A stretch of 63,381 nt of DNA from Pelagimonas sp. (GCA_025210265.1 JAOASD010000037.1:1-63381), one strand, 5' to 3'. Numbered from the stretch's first letter, positions 45,457-55,791 are shown. Program-made: numbers and translations. Notes: generated from the letters alone by a model not told the origin.

Positions 45457-45747
45457 TCATGCCTCGGCGGTTTGTGCCTTGGCGATTTCTTTTTTGACCT
45501 TCAGCGCGCGGTCGGACAGCTCGGTGTCCTTCGCTTTGGCCAGGAACTTGTCCAGACCACCGCGGTGATCCACCGAACGCAGCGCATGTGCGGAGATGCG
45601 CAGTTTGACGCCACGACCCAGAGTTTCGGACTGCAGGGTCACGTCATTCAGGTTCGGCAGAAAGCGCCGTTTGGTTTTATTGTTGGCGTGGCTGACATTG
45701 TTGCCAACCATCGGGCCCTTACCGGTCAGTTCGCAGACACGCGACAT
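45457..45747 (-). CDS. rpmB: 50S ribosomal protein L28
   Basis: 96 aa. [20 protein letters not shown] then [39 protein letters not shown]. It is the full-length L28 of Alphaproteobacteria with an acidic/lysine tail. Its terminator lies downstream. Confidence 0.96.
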   Translation of the reverse strand: MSRVCELTGKGPMVGNNVSHANNKTKRRFLPNLNDVTLQSETLGRGVKLRISAHALRSVDHRGGLDKFLAKAKDTELSDRALKVKKEIAKAQTAEA

Positions 45748-45936
45748 GGGATCATCCTCATCCTTCGGGCGAGGGTGTCCCCGCCAATCTCTAGGCCGGG
45801 ATTGCCCCCGCCAATATCAAAGGGCGCCGATGGGCCTTTTGCTGGCAGCTTGCTCCGCGTAATGCGAAGAAAGAGCAAAAGGAACCGAAGCGCCCGGAAA
45901 CTCGTCGGGCTTCCTTAGACCCAGAGCGGGCAAGCG

Positions 45937-46932
45937 TCAAGCCCGCTCGACAGTCGAGATCTGCAGGTATTGGCCCAAAAGCGCCTCTGCCGCGGCAGAC
46001 GGGGTCTGAACACCCGATTCCACCTGTGCCCCCAGCTGGGTCATCGCCCCTTTGACCGGTTCCCGGCTGAGTCGCGCCAGCAGGGTTTCGCGCACCTCGG
46101 ATTCGAACCAATAGCGCGCCTGCTGCGCCCGCCGCCCGGCGAAATGGCCGTTGTCCTTGCGCCAGTCGGTCAGGGTCTGCATTTCCTGCCAGGCTTGCTC
46201 CAGCCCGTTTTCCTCAACTGCGGACACGGTCAGCGCCTTGGGAAACTCCTGCGGATCCTGCGGGCGTTTGCGCAGCAGGCGCAGCGCCCCGGCATAATCG
46301 GCGCAGGTGCGGATCGCGGTGGGTTTCAGATCGCCATCCGCTTTGTTGATCAGCAGAATATCGGCCATCTCCATGATACCGCGTTTCACACCCTGCAATT
46401 CGTCACCCCCAGCCGGGGCCAGCAGCAACAGGAACAGGTCGGACATTTCCGCAACCATGGTTTCGGATTGGCCGACCCCCACGGTTTCAATCAGAATCAC
46501 ATCAAACCCGGCAGCCTCGCACAGATCGATTCCCTCACGCGTGCGGCGCGCCACGCCGCCCAGCTGGCTTTGCGACGGAGAGGGGCGAATAAAGGCGTTG
46601 CGATCTCGGCTCAGCCGCTCCATCCGGGTTTTATCCCCCAGAATCGACCCGCCAGAGCGCGCCGAACTGGGATCAACCGCCAGCACAGCGACCTTCAGCC
46701 CCAGACCGGTCAGCATACAGCCAAATGCCTCGATAAAGGTCGACTTGCCGACCCCAGGCGTGCCGGACAGGCCGATGCGCAAGGCCTCGCGCCCATGTCC
46801 GCGCAGCTTTTCCAACAAAGCCGTCGCCTGCGTCCGGTGATCGGCCCGTCCGCTTTCAACCAAAGTGATGGCCCGCGCCAGGGCCCTGCGCTCTCCCGCC
46901 AGAATGCGGTTTGAAAGATCGTCAATATCCAT
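45937..46932 (-). CDS. meaB: Methylmalonyl-CoA mutase-associated GTPase MeaB
   Basis: 331 aa from ATG 46932. G1 box GTPGVGKSTFIEAFG, DPSSARSGGSILGDKTRM (G2/G3-type), ETVGVGQSETMVAEMSDLF, and NKADGDLKPTAIRTC (NKxD). It protects methylmalonyl-CoA mutase and loads its cobalamin. It is divergent from hrpB; the mutase genes are not in this window. A stem GAAGcgCCCG/CGGGCTTC at 45887-45913 may end its message. Confidence 0.93.
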   Translation of the reverse strand: MDIDDLSNRILAGERRALARAITLVESGRADHRTQATALLEKLRGHGREALRIGLSGTPGVGKSTFIEAFGCMLTGLGLKVAVLAVDPSSARSGGSILGDKTRMERLSRDRNAFIRPSPSQSQLGGVARRTREGIDLCEAAGFDVILIETVGVGQSETMVAEMSDLFLLLLAPAGGDELQGVKRGIMEMADILLINKADGDLKPTAIRTCADYAGALRLLRKRPQDPQEFPKALTVSAVEENGLEQAWQEMQTLTDWRKDNGHFAGRRAQQARYWFESEVRETLLARLSREPVKGAMTQLGAQVESGVQTPSAAAEALLGQYLQISTVERA

Positions 46933-47067
46933 GTGTGTTTCTTCCCAAGCGTCAGGACAAAAGTCCAGCATTTCGATAAATCGCGCCCATGGGTCGCAGT
47001 GCGGCCAAACTGGAGCCAGCCGCGTGGCGCGCTGGCCAAATCCTCTGCGACCGCCCATAAGGACGCC

Positions 47068-49512
47068 ATGACCCTGCCCCGCCTGCCCATCGACGATGTC
47101 CTGCCCGATCTGATCACCGCCCTACGCCGCAAGGGGCGCGCCGTGCTGCAGGCCCCGCCGGGCGCAGGCAAAACCACCCGCGTGCCGCTGGCCATGCTGG
47201 AGGCCGGTCTGACCAAAGGCCGCATCCTGATGCTGGAGCCGCGCCGCCTGGCCGCCCGCGCCGCCGCCCAGCGTCTGGCCGAGCAACTGGGCGAAGAACC
47301 GGGGCAGACCGTGGGCTACCGCATTCGCGGCGAATCGCGTGTGAGCAAATCCACCCGGATCGAGGTCGTGACCGAGGGCATCCTGACCCGGATGATCCAG
47401 TCTGACGCCGAACTGTCCGGCATCGGCGCGGTGCTGTTTGATGAATTTCACGAACGCTCGCTTCACGCGGATCTGGGGCTGGCCCTGTGTCTGGAAATCG
47501 CCGGCGCGCTGCGGGACGACCTGATCCTGCTGGCCATGTCCGCCACACTCGATGCTGGCCCCGTGGCCGATCTGATGCAGGCCCCGATTGTGACGTCAGA
47601 GGGCCGCGCCTTTCCTGTCACGCCCCATTGGCTGCCCCAGCCGCTGGCCAAAGGCATCCGGTTCGAACAGGCCATGGCCGATCTGATCCGCGACGCCTAT
47701 CACCAGACCGAGGGCGGGCTGTTGGCTTTCCTCCCCGGCGAGGGCGAAATCCGCCGGGTCGAGGGGCTGCTGAAAGGCAAAACCGACGGGATCATCCGCC
47801 CGCTGTTTGGTGCCATGCCCTTTGCCGATCAGCGCGCCGCAATCCGGCCCGAAACCGGCGGCGGGCGCAAGATCGTGCTGGCGACCTCTATCGCCGAAAC
47901 CTCTCTGACGATCGAGGACATCCGGGTGGTGGTCGATGGCGGTCGCGCCCGACGCGCGCGATTTGATCCGGGGTCCGGCATGTCGCGTTTGGTGACAGAC
48001 CGCGTCACCCGCGCCGAGGCCACGCAGCGCGCAGGCCGCGCGGGCCGTGTCGCCCCTGGCGCGGCTTACAAACTTTGGGCAAAGGGTGAAGAAGGCGCGC
48101 TAAGCCCTTATCCTCCTGCGGAAATCGAATCATCTGATTTGGCGAGTTTTGCGCTGGAGCTGGCGCAATGGGGCGCGGCACCCGGCGACCTGCCATTCCT
48201 GACCCAACCACCCGAAGGCAGCTTTGCAGAGGCCCAGGCCCTGCTGATCATGCTGGGTGCGCTGGATGACACCCACCGTTTGACCCCGCATGGGCAGCAG
48301 ATCGCGCGACTTCCGCTGCACCCACGCCTTGCACATATGCTACATTTTAGCGGCAAAAAAGGCGCGCAAACCGCCGCATTGCTGTCTGATCGTGATATTT
48401 TGGGCAAATCCCCCGTTGATCTGACCCTCAGGCTGGAGGCGCTGCGCGATCTGCGCCGCTTCACCCAATCCCGTCCTTATCAGGTCAACCGCCCCGCACT
48501 GGAACGGGTGAAGTCCGAGGCGAAACGGCTTGAAAAGTCAACAAATTCCGCTGACACACGCCTCAGCGACGCCGAACAGGCCGCGCTGGCCTTTCCCGAC
48601 CGGATCGGGCTGCGTCGCAAGGGCAGCGCCCCGCGCTATCAACTGTCTGGCGGCAAGGGCGCAGTGCTGCCGGATGACGACCCAATGGCCAGCGAACGGC
48701 TGATCGTGATCACCGACACCGATGGCAACCCGCGCGAGGCGCGCATCCGTCAGGCCATCGCCATTTCCCTGTCCGAACTGCGCAGCCTCTTTGCCGATCA
48801 GATCCGCTGGCAGGACAGTTGCGCCTGGTCCAAACGCGACCGCCGTGTGGTGGCGCGACAGCAGGAAAAACTCGGCGCGATTGCGCTGGATGACCGGATC
48901 TGGAAAGACGCCCCGAGCGACGCCATCGCCACCGCTATGCTGGATGGGGTGCGCGATCTGGGCCTGCCCCTGACAGACAAGGACCGCCGGTTCTGCGCCC
49001 GCGTGGCGCTGGGGCGCGAGGCCGGGATGGACCTGCCCGACATGTCCGACACCGCGCTGATGGAGGAGATCGAGGACTGGCTGCTGCCCTATCTTGACGG
49101 GGTACGCGACGCGGCTGGGCTAAAGAAACTGGACCTGCTGCCCGCGCTGAAATCCCGACTGGACTGGGGGCAGATGCAGGCGCTGGACAGTGCTGTGCCG
49201 GGTGCCTTCACCACCCCGTTGGGCCGCAAGATCCCGATTGATTATTCCGGCGAACACCCGGAAATTCAGCTGCGCCTGCAAGAGCTGTTCGGCCAGAGCG
49301 CCCACCCGATGGTGGGCAAAACCCCGCTGCGCGTCACCCTGCTGTCCCCCGCTCAGCGCCCGGTACAGACCACCATGGACCTGCCCGGTTTCTGGTCCGG
49401 CAGCTACGCGGATGTGCGCAAGGATATGCGCGCGAAATATCCCAGACATCCCTGGCCCGAAGACCCGACACAAGCAGACCCAACCCTGCGGGCAAAAAGA
49501 AGGGGCACCTGA
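47068..49512 (+). CDS. hrpB: ATP-dependent RNA helicase HrpB
   Basis: 814 aa from ATG 47068 (AAGGACGCC). DEAH-type helicase core: QAPPGAGKTTRVPLAM (residues 28-42), LFDEFHERSLHADLGL, LLAMSATLDAG, QRAGRAGRVAPGAAYKLW; the HrpB C-terminal part contains DLPGFWSGSYADVRKDMRAK, a family signature. The molecular role is in RNA remodelling, but the substrate is not well defined. It reads beyond 46933 as an open frame upstream, but the ATG at 47068 is preferred. Confidence 0.95.
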   Translation: MTLPRLPIDDVLPDLITALRRKGRAVLQAPPGAGKTTRVPLAMLEAGLTKGRILMLEPRRLAARAAAQRLAEQLGEEPGQTVGYRIRGESRVSKSTRIEVVTEGILTRMIQSDAELSGIGAVLFDEFHERSLHADLGLALCLEIAGALRDDLILLAMSATLDAGPVADLMQAPIVTSEGRAFPVTPHWLPQPLAKGIRFEQAMADLIRDAYHQTEGGLLAFLPGEGEIRRVEGLLKGKTDGIIRPLFGAMPFADQRAAIRPETGGGRKIVLATSIAETSLTIEDIRVVVDGGRARRARFDPGSGMSRLVTDRVTRAEATQRAGRAGRVAPGAAYKLWAKGEEGALSPYPPAEIESSDLASFALELAQWGAAPGDLPFLTQPPEGSFAEAQALLIMLGALDDTHRLTPHGQQIARLPLHPRLAHMLHFSGKKGAQTAALLSDRDILGKSPVDLTLRLEALRDLRRFTQSRPYQVNRPALERVKSEAKRLEKSTNSADTRLSDAEQAALAFPDRIGLRRKGSAPRYQLSGGKGAVLPDDDPMASERLIVITDTDGNPREARIRQAIAISLSELRSLFADQIRWQDSCAWSKRDRRVVARQQEKLGAIALDDRIWKDAPSDAIATAMLDGVRDLGLPLTDKDRRFCARVALGREAGMDLPDMSDTALMEEIEDWLLPYLDGVRDAAGLKKLDLLPALKSRLDWGQMQALDSAVPGAFTTPLGRKIPIDYSGEHPEIQLRLQELFGQSAHPMVGKTPLRVTLLSPAQRPVQTTMDLPGFWSGSYADVRKDMRAKYPRHPWPEDPTQADPTLRAKRRGT

Positions 49513-49562
49513 AAGGCGCCCCAAAATCCGTCAGGATTTTCAAATTCCTCACAAGGAATTTG
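49502..49562. repeat. Hairpin array at the convergent hrpB/argF ends
   Basis: GGGGC...GCGCCCC across the hrpB stop (49502-49522), AAAATCC-GTCA-GGATTTT (49523-49540) and CAAATTCCT-CACA-AGGAATTTG (49541-49562). Same pattern as at 31749 and 44262. Confidence 0.65.
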
Positions 49563-49570
49563 CCCGGCCC

Positions 49571-50497
49571 TCACACGCCAAGGCACCAGCGCATGACCGC
49601 CTTTTGCGCGTGCAGCCGGTTCTCCGCCTCATCCCAGATCACGGAATGCGGCCCGTCCATCACCTCCGAGGTCACTTCCTCTTCGCGATGCGCGGGCAGG
49701 CAATGCATGAACAGCGCGTCGGGCTTGGCCGCCTCCATCAGCTTGGCATTCACCTGATAGGGGCGCAGCATGTTGTGGCGGCGCTCTTTGGCGGATTGCG
49801 CGTCATGCATGCTGACCCAGGTATCGGCGACAATCAGATCCGCGCCTTCGACCGCTTTGAACGGATCGCGCTCGATCGTGATGGTGCTGCCCTGATTGCG
49901 GGCAAAGCCGACAAATTCCATTTCCGGGTCCAGCTGCACCGGGCCGGTAAAGGTCAGGTCAAAGCCGAACTGTCCAGCGGCATGAAGGAAAGAGGCGCAG
50001 ACATTGTTGCCATCCCCGGCCCAGACCACCTTTTTGCCAGCAATCGGGCCGCGATGTTCCTCAAACGTCTGAATATCGGCCATGATCTGGCAGGGATGGG
50101 TGCGGTCGGTCAGGCCGTTGATCACCGGGACACTGGCAAATTCGGCCATTTCTTCCAGCACCGCTTCGTCAAAGGTGCGGATCATGATCATGTCCACATA
50201 GCGCGACAACACGCGGGCGGTATCAGCGATGGTTTCACCATGACCCAACTGCATATCGCTGCCCGACAGCACCATGGTCTGCCCGCCCAGCTGGCGCACG
50301 CCCACGTCAAAGGACACGCGAGTCCGGGTCGAGGGCTTTTCAAAGATCAGCGCGACCATGCGGTCTTTCAGCGGCTGTTCGTCATCCGGCGCGGCCTTGG
50401 GGCGGCCATTGCGCTTGGATTTCATCGCATGGGCAGAATCAATGATGCTGCGCAGCTCGGTCTTGTCGGTTTTGTGAATATCGAGAAAATGGTTCAT
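49571..50497 (-). CDS. argF: Ornithine carbamoyltransferase
   Basis: 308 aa from ATG 50497. Carbamoyl-phosphate-binding [20 protein letters not shown] (STRTR at 56-60), [20 protein letters not shown] and the ornithine loop [17 protein letters not shown]. It makes citrulline for arginine synthesis. It is 64 bases from argD, and both genes read in the same direction. Confidence 0.97.
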   Translation of the reverse strand: MNHFLDIHKTDKTELRSIIDSAHAMKSKRNGRPKAAPDDEQPLKDRMVALIFEKPSTRTRVSFDVGVRQLGGQTMVLSGSDMQLGHGETIADTARVLSRYVDMIMIRTFDEAVLEEMAEFASVPVINGLTDRTHPCQIMADIQTFEEHRGPIAGKKVVWAGDGNNVCASFLHAAGQFGFDLTFTGPVQLDPEMEFVGFARNQGSTITIERDPFKAVEGADLIVADTWVSMHDAQSAKERRHNMLRPYQVNAKLMEAAKPDALFMHCLPAHREEEVTSEVMDGPHSVIWDEAENRLHAQKAVMRWCLGV

Positions 50498-50560
50498 CAC
50501 TCGGATCTTTTCTAAAGAAGGGCGGGGCGCAGGCCGGGGCCGCGCCACCGCAGGAAAGGG

Positions 50561-51736
50561 TTAGTCAGCCTGCAAGGATTGCGCCGCCTGTTCCAGCCGG
50601 TCCACGGCCTCGTGGATTTCAGCGTCAGACAGGGTCAGCGGCGGCAGCAGGCGCACCACATTGTCGGCGGCGGGCACGGTGATGACCTGCGCGTCATAGC
50701 CTGCCTGAACGACGTCACCGGCAGGTTTCACGCATTTCAGACCCAGCATCAGGCCTGCGCCGCGCACGCCCTCGAACACGTCAGGATAGCTGGCGACCAG
50801 ACCTTCGAGGCGTTGGCGCAGCAGACCCGAGCGGGCATTCACACCGTCCAGAAACCCTGGCGCGGACACGATGTCCAGCACGGCCTTGCCCACGGCACAG
50901 CCCAGCGGATTGCCGCCATAGGTCGACCCATGGGTGCCTGCGGTCATGCCGCTTGCGGCCTCTTCGGTGGCCAGCACAGCGCCAAGGGGAAAGCCCCCGC
51001 CAATGCCCTTGGCCACCATCATGATATCCGGTGTGATCCCAGCCCATTCATGGGCAAACAGGCGGCCGGTCCGGCCCACGCCGCATTGGACCTCGTCCAA
51101 AATCAGCAGGATCCCGGCCTCGTCACACAGGGCGCGCAGGGCTTTTAGATCTGCATCAGGCATCGGGCGAATGCCGCCCTCGCCCTGTACGGGTTCCACC
51201 AGCACGGCGGCGGTCTTGTCGCTGATGGCCTCTTTTGTGGCCTCAAGGTCCAGCCAGTCCAGATGGACAAAGCCCCCAAGGATCGGACCAAAGCCATGCA
51301 CCATCTTTTCCGACCCGGCAGCGGCGATCCCGGCAGAGGACCGGCCATGGAAGCTGCCGGAATAGGTGATGATGTCCACCCGCTCGGGCTGATCCTTTTC
51401 GAACCAGTATTTGCGCGCCATCTTGACCGCGAGCTCACAGGCCTCGGTGCCGGAATTGGTGAAAAACACCGTGTCGGCGAAAGAGGTCTCCACCAGCTTG
51501 TCGGCCAGCGCCTGCTGCTGCGGGATCTCATACAGGTTCGACACATGCCACAGCTTTTGCGCCTGATCGGTCAGCGCCTCGACCAGCGCGGGATGGGCAT
51601 GGCCCAGCGCGTTCACCGCGATGCCGCTGCCCAGATCCAGGAAACGTCGGCCATCCTTTTCAATCAGCCAAGCGCCTTCGCCCTTTTCGAAATTCAGAGG
51701 GGCGCGGTTATAGGTCGGCAGAACAGAAGGGATCAT
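50561..51736 (-). CDS. argD: Acetylornithine / succinyldiaminopimelate aminotransferase
   Basis: 391 aa class III aminotransferase from ATG 51736. Segments FFTNSGTEACELAVKMARKY, IITYSGSFHGRSSAGIAAAG, ILLILDEVQCGVGRTGRLFA, and PLP-Lys in MMVAKGIGGGFPLGAVLA. With argF downstream it covers two steps of arginine biosynthesis, and it may also act in lysine synthesis. Confidence 0.95.
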   Translation of the reverse strand: MIPSVLPTYNRAPLNFEKGEGAWLIEKDGRRFLDLGSGIAVNALGHAHPALVEALTDQAQKLWHVSNLYEIPQQQALADKLVETSFADTVFFTNSGTEACELAVKMARKYWFEKDQPERVDIITYSGSFHGRSSAGIAAAGSEKMVHGFGPILGGFVHLDWLDLEATKEAISDKTAAVLVEPVQGEGGIRPMPDADLKALRALCDEAGILLILDEVQCGVGRTGRLFAHEWAGITPDIMMVAKGIGGGFPLGAVLATEEAASGMTAGTHGSTYGGNPLGCAVGKAVLDIVSAPGFLDGVNARSGLLRQRLEGLVASYPDVFEGVRGAGLMLGLKCVKPAGDVVQAGYDAQVITVPAADNVVRLLPPLTLSDAEIHEAVDRLEQAAQSLQAD

Positions 51737-51952
51737 GTCCGTTTCCTTCGGAAGTAAAGAAGCCTTTGGGTGCCAAGGCACTGCAGGGCTGTCAAGATTT
51801 ATTGGGTGAGACGTGACAAAAGGGAAAAGGCGCGCCCAATCGGGCACGGTCGGAATAGGAGCTTAGGCTCGTCGGATCCGGGTCGCTTGTGTCATCACGG
51901 CCCCTATGACGCGGATTTGCAGGTTTGGCAAGGGGTTTGCCGCGCACCGTAG

Positions 51953-51971
51953 GGTGGGTTTTCAACCCACC
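51953..51971. repeat. Short hairpin of the GGTGGGTT...AACCCACC type
   Basis: Perfect arms GGTGGGTT (51953-51960) and AACCCACC (51964-51971) with a TTC loop. Similar sequences occur as dispersed intergenic elements in many proteobacteria; here it is 13 bases from the truA stop and may be its terminator. Confidence 0.5.
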
Positions 51972-51983
51972 GCCCTGCCTTGA

Positions 51984-52751
51984 TCACACAAAAGGATCAT
52001 CCGGGTAGCCCACCCCGGTCAGATACAGCCCTTGGGGCGGGCAGACCGGGCCACAGGCGGCGCGGTCGGTGGCCTCCAGCGCGTCGCGCACGCGGTCCGG
52101 GTGCCAGGCCCCTGCCCCGACGCGTTCCAGCGTGCCGACAATGCTGCGCACCTGATTGTGCAGAAAGCTGCGAGCGCGCAGGCGGAACTGGATTTCCGGG
52201 CCGGACAGCCCTTCGACCCGGTCGATGCGGATCTCGTCCAGGGTTTTGACCGGTGACTTTGACTGGCACATCACGCTGCGAAACGTGGTGAAATCATGCA
52301 GCCCGATCAGATGGGCCGCACCTGCGCGCATCAGATCCGCGTCCAGATCGTGATTGACCCGCCAGACCTGCCCGTCCTCCAGCGTCGCGGGGGCGCGACG
52401 CATCAGCAGGCGAAACAGATAGCGGCGCTCCATCGCGGAAAACCTTGCGTGCCAGTCATCGGCCACGCGCTCGGCCCGCAGGATCGCCACGGGCTGCGGT
52501 TTTAAGTGATAGTTCAGCGCCTCGGACAGGCGGAACGGATCCCACGCCTTCTCCATGTCGCAATGGGCCACCTGCCCGCGCCCATGCACACCCGCATCGG
52601 TGCGCCCGGCGGCAGCAATCGTGTGGTCGCGCTTTTCCAGCCGCGCCAGCGCAGCCTCGATCGCCCCCTGAACCGAGGGCTGATCCGCCTGTCTTTGCCA
52701 CCCCGCAAAGGGACGGCCATCATATTCCACGAGCAAAGCATATCTGGGCAT
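51984..52751 (-). CDS. truA: tRNA pseudouridine(38-40) synthase
   Basis: 255 aa. Catalytic Asp in [53 protein letters not shown] and a C-terminal [10 protein letters not shown]. It modifies the anticodon arm of tRNA. No unusual features. A 248-base gap to argD on the right contains the hairpin at 51953 and no other gene. Confidence 0.96.
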   Translation of the reverse strand: MPRYALLVEYDGRPFAGWQRQADQPSVQGAIEAALARLEKRDHTIAAAGRTDAGVHGRGQVAHCDMEKAWDPFRLSEALNYHLKPQPVAILRAERVADDWHARFSAMERRYLFRLLMRRAPATLEDGQVWRVNHDLDADLMRAGAAHLIGLHDFTTFRSVMCQSKSPVKTLDEIRIDRVEGLSGPEIQFRLRARSFLHNQVRSIVGTLERVGAGAWHPDRVRDALEATDRAACGPVCPPQGLYLTGVGYPDDPFV

Positions 52752-52898
52752 GGCCCCGCCCTACAAAATCACAAGGGCCGAGGCAATGGGCCTGTCACCC
52801 GCCCCCTCAGGGGGAAGCGCGGGCGCATTTGCCCCTCTGGCACTTTGGCGTGGCGGTTCTTATCTTGCCTCACAGGAATTTCATGCGAGGGCCGGGAT

Positions 52899-54314
52899 TT
52901 GGTCATTTCAACGCTTGCCGACACGCTGCTGCGCAGTGTCGAAAATGTCGGAGACACGGTTCAGGGCGCTTTATTCGAACCGGTGATCCGGCTGGGCGTG
53001 ACCGGGCTGAGCCGCGCGGGCAAGACCGTATTCATCACCTCGCTGATCGCCAATCTGATGGATCGCGGGCGGATGCCGCAGCTGCTGGCGCAGGCCGAAG
53101 GGCGCATCCTGTCAGCCTATCTGCAACCGCAGCCCGACGACACCGTGCCGCGCTTTGACTATGAATCGCATCTGGGCGCGCTGACCTCGCCCACGCCGCA
53201 TTGGCCCGACAGCACCCGCACCGTGTCTCAGCTGCGCCTGTCGCTCAAGATCCGCCCGGATGGATTGCTGTCCGGGCTGCAGGGGCCGCGCACGGTGCAT
53301 CTGGATATTGTCGATTATCCCGGCGAATGGCTGCTGGATCTGGGCCTGATGGACCAAAGCTATGCGGACTGGTCCACCCGGATGCTGGACCGCTTGGCTG
53401 AACGCCCCGATGGCCCCGCCTATATCGACATGGCCCGCGCCGAGGATAGCAGCGCCGCGCTGGACGAATCCCGCGCCCGCACGCTGGCTGAAACCTATAC
53501 CGCTGCCCTGCACAAGGCGCGCGCGGCGGGCTGGTCGGACTGTTCGCCTGGACGGTTCCTGCTGCCCGGCGATCTGGCGGGTTCGCCCGTGCTGACCTTT
53601 GCGCCGCTACCACCCGCGGACAACCCCAAACGCGGCAGCCTGTGGCGCGAGATGGAGCGCCGCTTTGACGCCTATAAGGCGCGCATCGTCAAACCTTTCT
53701 TCCGCGATCACTTTGCCCGGCTGGACCGGCAGGTTGTGCTGGTGGATGCGCTGGGGGCGATCCATGCCGGCCCCCGCGCGGTCGAGGATCTGCGCCGCAC
53801 CATGGCCGAGATCCTTGGCGCGTTTCGCCCCGGCACCAATGCCTTTCTCAGCCAGCTTTTGATGGGGCGGCGGGTGGATCGCATCCTGTTTGCCGCAACC
53901 AAGGCCGACCATCTGCATCACGCCCAACATGGCCGCCTGTCCGCCATCATCGAAGCCCTGATGCGCGAGGCCCGCGACAAGGCGCGCTTTGCCGGGGCCG
54001 AGGTGCAGGCCATGTCCATCGCCGCCCTGCGCGCCACCACCGAGCAAACCCTGACCCATGGCGGGCGCGAGCTGGACTGTGTGCGCGGCACCCTGCTGGA
54101 CAGCGGCAAACAGGCTGCATTTTATCCCGGTGCCCTGCCACAAGATCCGGGCCATCTACTGGGCCCTGCGCGCGAAGGGGCCGAGGGCTGGCTGGGCGAG
54201 GATTACCGCATCATGCGCTTTGCGCCCGCCCATCTGACCCTGAAACCGGGCGAAGGCCCGCCGCATATCAGGTTGGACCGTGCCGCACAGTTCCTGATCG
54301 GGGACCGGCTGTGA
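52899..54314 (+). CDS. ycjX: YcjX-family P-loop GTPase-like protein
   Basis: 471 aa from a TTG start at 52899, which has GAGGG about eight bases upstream; the reading frame extends to 52506, but the upstream codons overlap truA antisense. P-loop GLSRAGKTVFITSLIANLMD, DIVDYPGEWLLDLGLM and FAATKADHLHH fit the YcjX/YcjF pair that occurs in proteobacterial envelope-stress regulons. Role in GTP binding and membrane stress is inferred. Its stop overlaps the next start (GTGA at 54311). Confidence 0.82.
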   Translation: MVISTLADTLLRSVENVGDTVQGALFEPVIRLGVTGLSRAGKTVFITSLIANLMDRGRMPQLLAQAEGRILSAYLQPQPDDTVPRFDYESHLGALTSPTPHWPDSTRTVSQLRLSLKIRPDGLLSGLQGPRTVHLDIVDYPGEWLLDLGLMDQSYADWSTRMLDRLAERPDGPAYIDMARAEDSSAALDESRARTLAETYTAALHKARAAGWSDCSPGRFLLPGDLAGSPVLTFAPLPPADNPKRGSLWREMERRFDAYKARIVKPFFRDHFARLDRQVVLVDALGAIHAGPRAVEDLRRTMAEILGAFRPGTNAFLSQLLMGRRVDRILFAATKADHLHHAQHGRLSAIIEALMREARDKARFAGAEVQAMSIAALRATTEQTLTHGGRELDCVRGTLLDSGKQAAFYPGALPQDPGHLLGPAREGAEGWLGEDYRIMRFAPAHLTLKPGEGPPHIRLDRAAQFLIGDRL

Positions 54315-54784
54315 CCCCGACGCTGCGCGATGCGCGCGACACGGATGCGGGCAAGCTGGGCCAGATGATCAGCGACGCGGTGGCCGCGCGCGCCTGGAAA
54401 CCGGTGCTGCATAGCGGGGCGCAGGACATCGCCCATACGGGCGACATGATTGATCGCGGCTGGGTCCGCGTGGCCGAACTGGACGGGCGCGTCGCCGGGT
54501 TCATTGCCCGCGAACGGGGCTATATCCACGCGCTGTTTGTCACCCCGGATTTGCAAGGTCACGGCATCGGCAGCGCGCTGCTGCACGAGGCACAGTCACA
54601 TGGCCAGGCTCTGACCCTCTGGGTGTTTGAGCAGAACACAGACGCGCTGCGCTTTTACCTGCGCGCGGGCTTTGCCGAAACACACCGCACCGCAGGCGAG
54701 AATGACGAAGCCCTGCCTGATATCCATCTGCGCTGGACACCCGCGCCCACGCAACAGACCGAGACCAAAGGACATTCCGCATGA
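54311..54784 (+). CDS. GNAT-family acetyltransferase between ycjX and ycjF
   Basis: 157 aa with GTG start. Acetyl-CoA motif VTPDLQGHGIGSALLHEAQS (Q/RxxGxG/A) and terminal WVFEQNTDALRFYLRAGFAE are typical. Substrate unknown. It overlaps both neighbours by four bases, so it is part of the operon. Confidence 0.88.
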   Translation: MTPTLRDARDTDAGKLGQMISDAVAARAWKPVLHSGAQDIAHTGDMIDRGWVRVAELDGRVAGFIARERGYIHALFVTPDLQGHGIGSALLHEAQSHGQALTLWVFEQNTDALRFYLRAGFAETHRTAGENDEALPDIHLRWTPAPTQQTETKGHSA

Positions 54785-55791
54785 GCGATCAGACCACTCC
54801 GCAATCCGGCCCCGTCCTGATCGAGCTGGACGACCCCGCGCCCAACCCCTCGGACGCGCCACCCGTGCCGGACCCCCAAGCCCCCCTGCCCGAAGGCCGC
54901 GCCATGAGCACCGCCGCCGCGCTGGCCGCGCGCCCGGTCTCGCCTTTGGCAAAATGGTTCTGGCGGCTGGCACTGACCCTGCTGGGCACAATCACCTCAA
55001 TTGCTGCGTGGAATTATGTGACCGCGCTGATCGCGGCCAACCCGCTGCTGGGCTGGGCCGTCAGCGCGCTGCTGGGGGCCTTTCTGCTGGTACTGGCGCT
55101 GATCGCGCTTAAGGAAATCGCAGCCTTTTCGCGCATGAGCCGGGTCGATCACCTGCAACATGCGGCGCGCGAGGCCCGCGCAAATGACGACCTAAAGGCC
55201 GCGCGCAAGACCGTCACCCAGCTGACCGCGCTTTATGCCGGGCGCGAGGACACGCGCTGGGGCCGCGACCGCCTGAAAGCCCGCGAAGCCGAGATGTTTG
55301 ACGGCGGTGCCCTTCTGGATCTGGCCGAGCGCGAGCTGCTGAGCCAGCTGGACGCCGCTGCTGAGGCCGAAGTACAGGCCGCCGCCCGGCAGGTCGCCAC
55401 AGTGACCGCGCTGGTCCCGCTGGCGCTGGCCGATGTAATGACCGCGCTGACGGCCAATCTGCGCATGATCCGCCGCATCGCGGAAATCTATTCCGGCCGG
55501 TCCGGCACATTGGGCAGCTGGCGTCTGACCCGCGCAGTGCTGTCCCATCTGGTCGCAACCGGTGCCGTGGCCGTGGGCGATGACCTGCTGGAGCCGATCC
55601 TTGGCGGCGGGCTGGTCGGCAAACTGTCCCGTCGCTTTGGCGAAGGTCTGGTGAACGGCGCGCTGACCGCACGGGTCGGGGTCGCCGCAATCGAGGTCTG
55701 CCGCCCGATGCCCTTTGCCGCCATGGAAAAAACCTCGACCCGGAAACTGGTGCGCGGGGCGCTGGGCGGGTTGTTCACCAGCCAAGGCTGA
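54781..55791 (+). CDS. ycjF: YcjF / DUF697 family membrane protein (TIGR01620-like)
   Basis: 336 aa. A cytoplasmic N-terminal region (1-55) is followed by two helices (LTLLGTITSIAAWNYVTALIA; GWAVSALLGAFLLVLALIAL) and a C-terminal helical domain with ALAD VMTALTANLRMIRRIAEIYS-type features (quoted in part). It pairs with YcjX as in many proteobacteria. The gene order is ycjX-GNAT-ycjF, each overlapping by four bases. Confidence 0.88.
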   Translation: MSDQTTPQSGPVLIELDDPAPNPSDAPPVPDPQAPLPEGRAMSTAAALAARPVSPLAKWFWRLALTLLGTITSIAAWNYVTALIAANPLLGWAVSALLGAFLLVLALIALKEIAAFSRMSRVDHLQHAAREARANDDLKAARKTVTQLTALYAGREDTRWGRDRLKAREAEMFDGGALLDLAERELLSQLDAAAEAEVQAAARQVATVTALVPLALADVMTALTANLRMIRRIAEIYSGRSGTLGSWRLTRAVLSHLVATGAVAVGDDLLEPILGGGLVGKLSRRFGEGLVNGALTARVGVAAIEVCRPMPFAAMEKTSTRKLVRGALGGLFTSQG

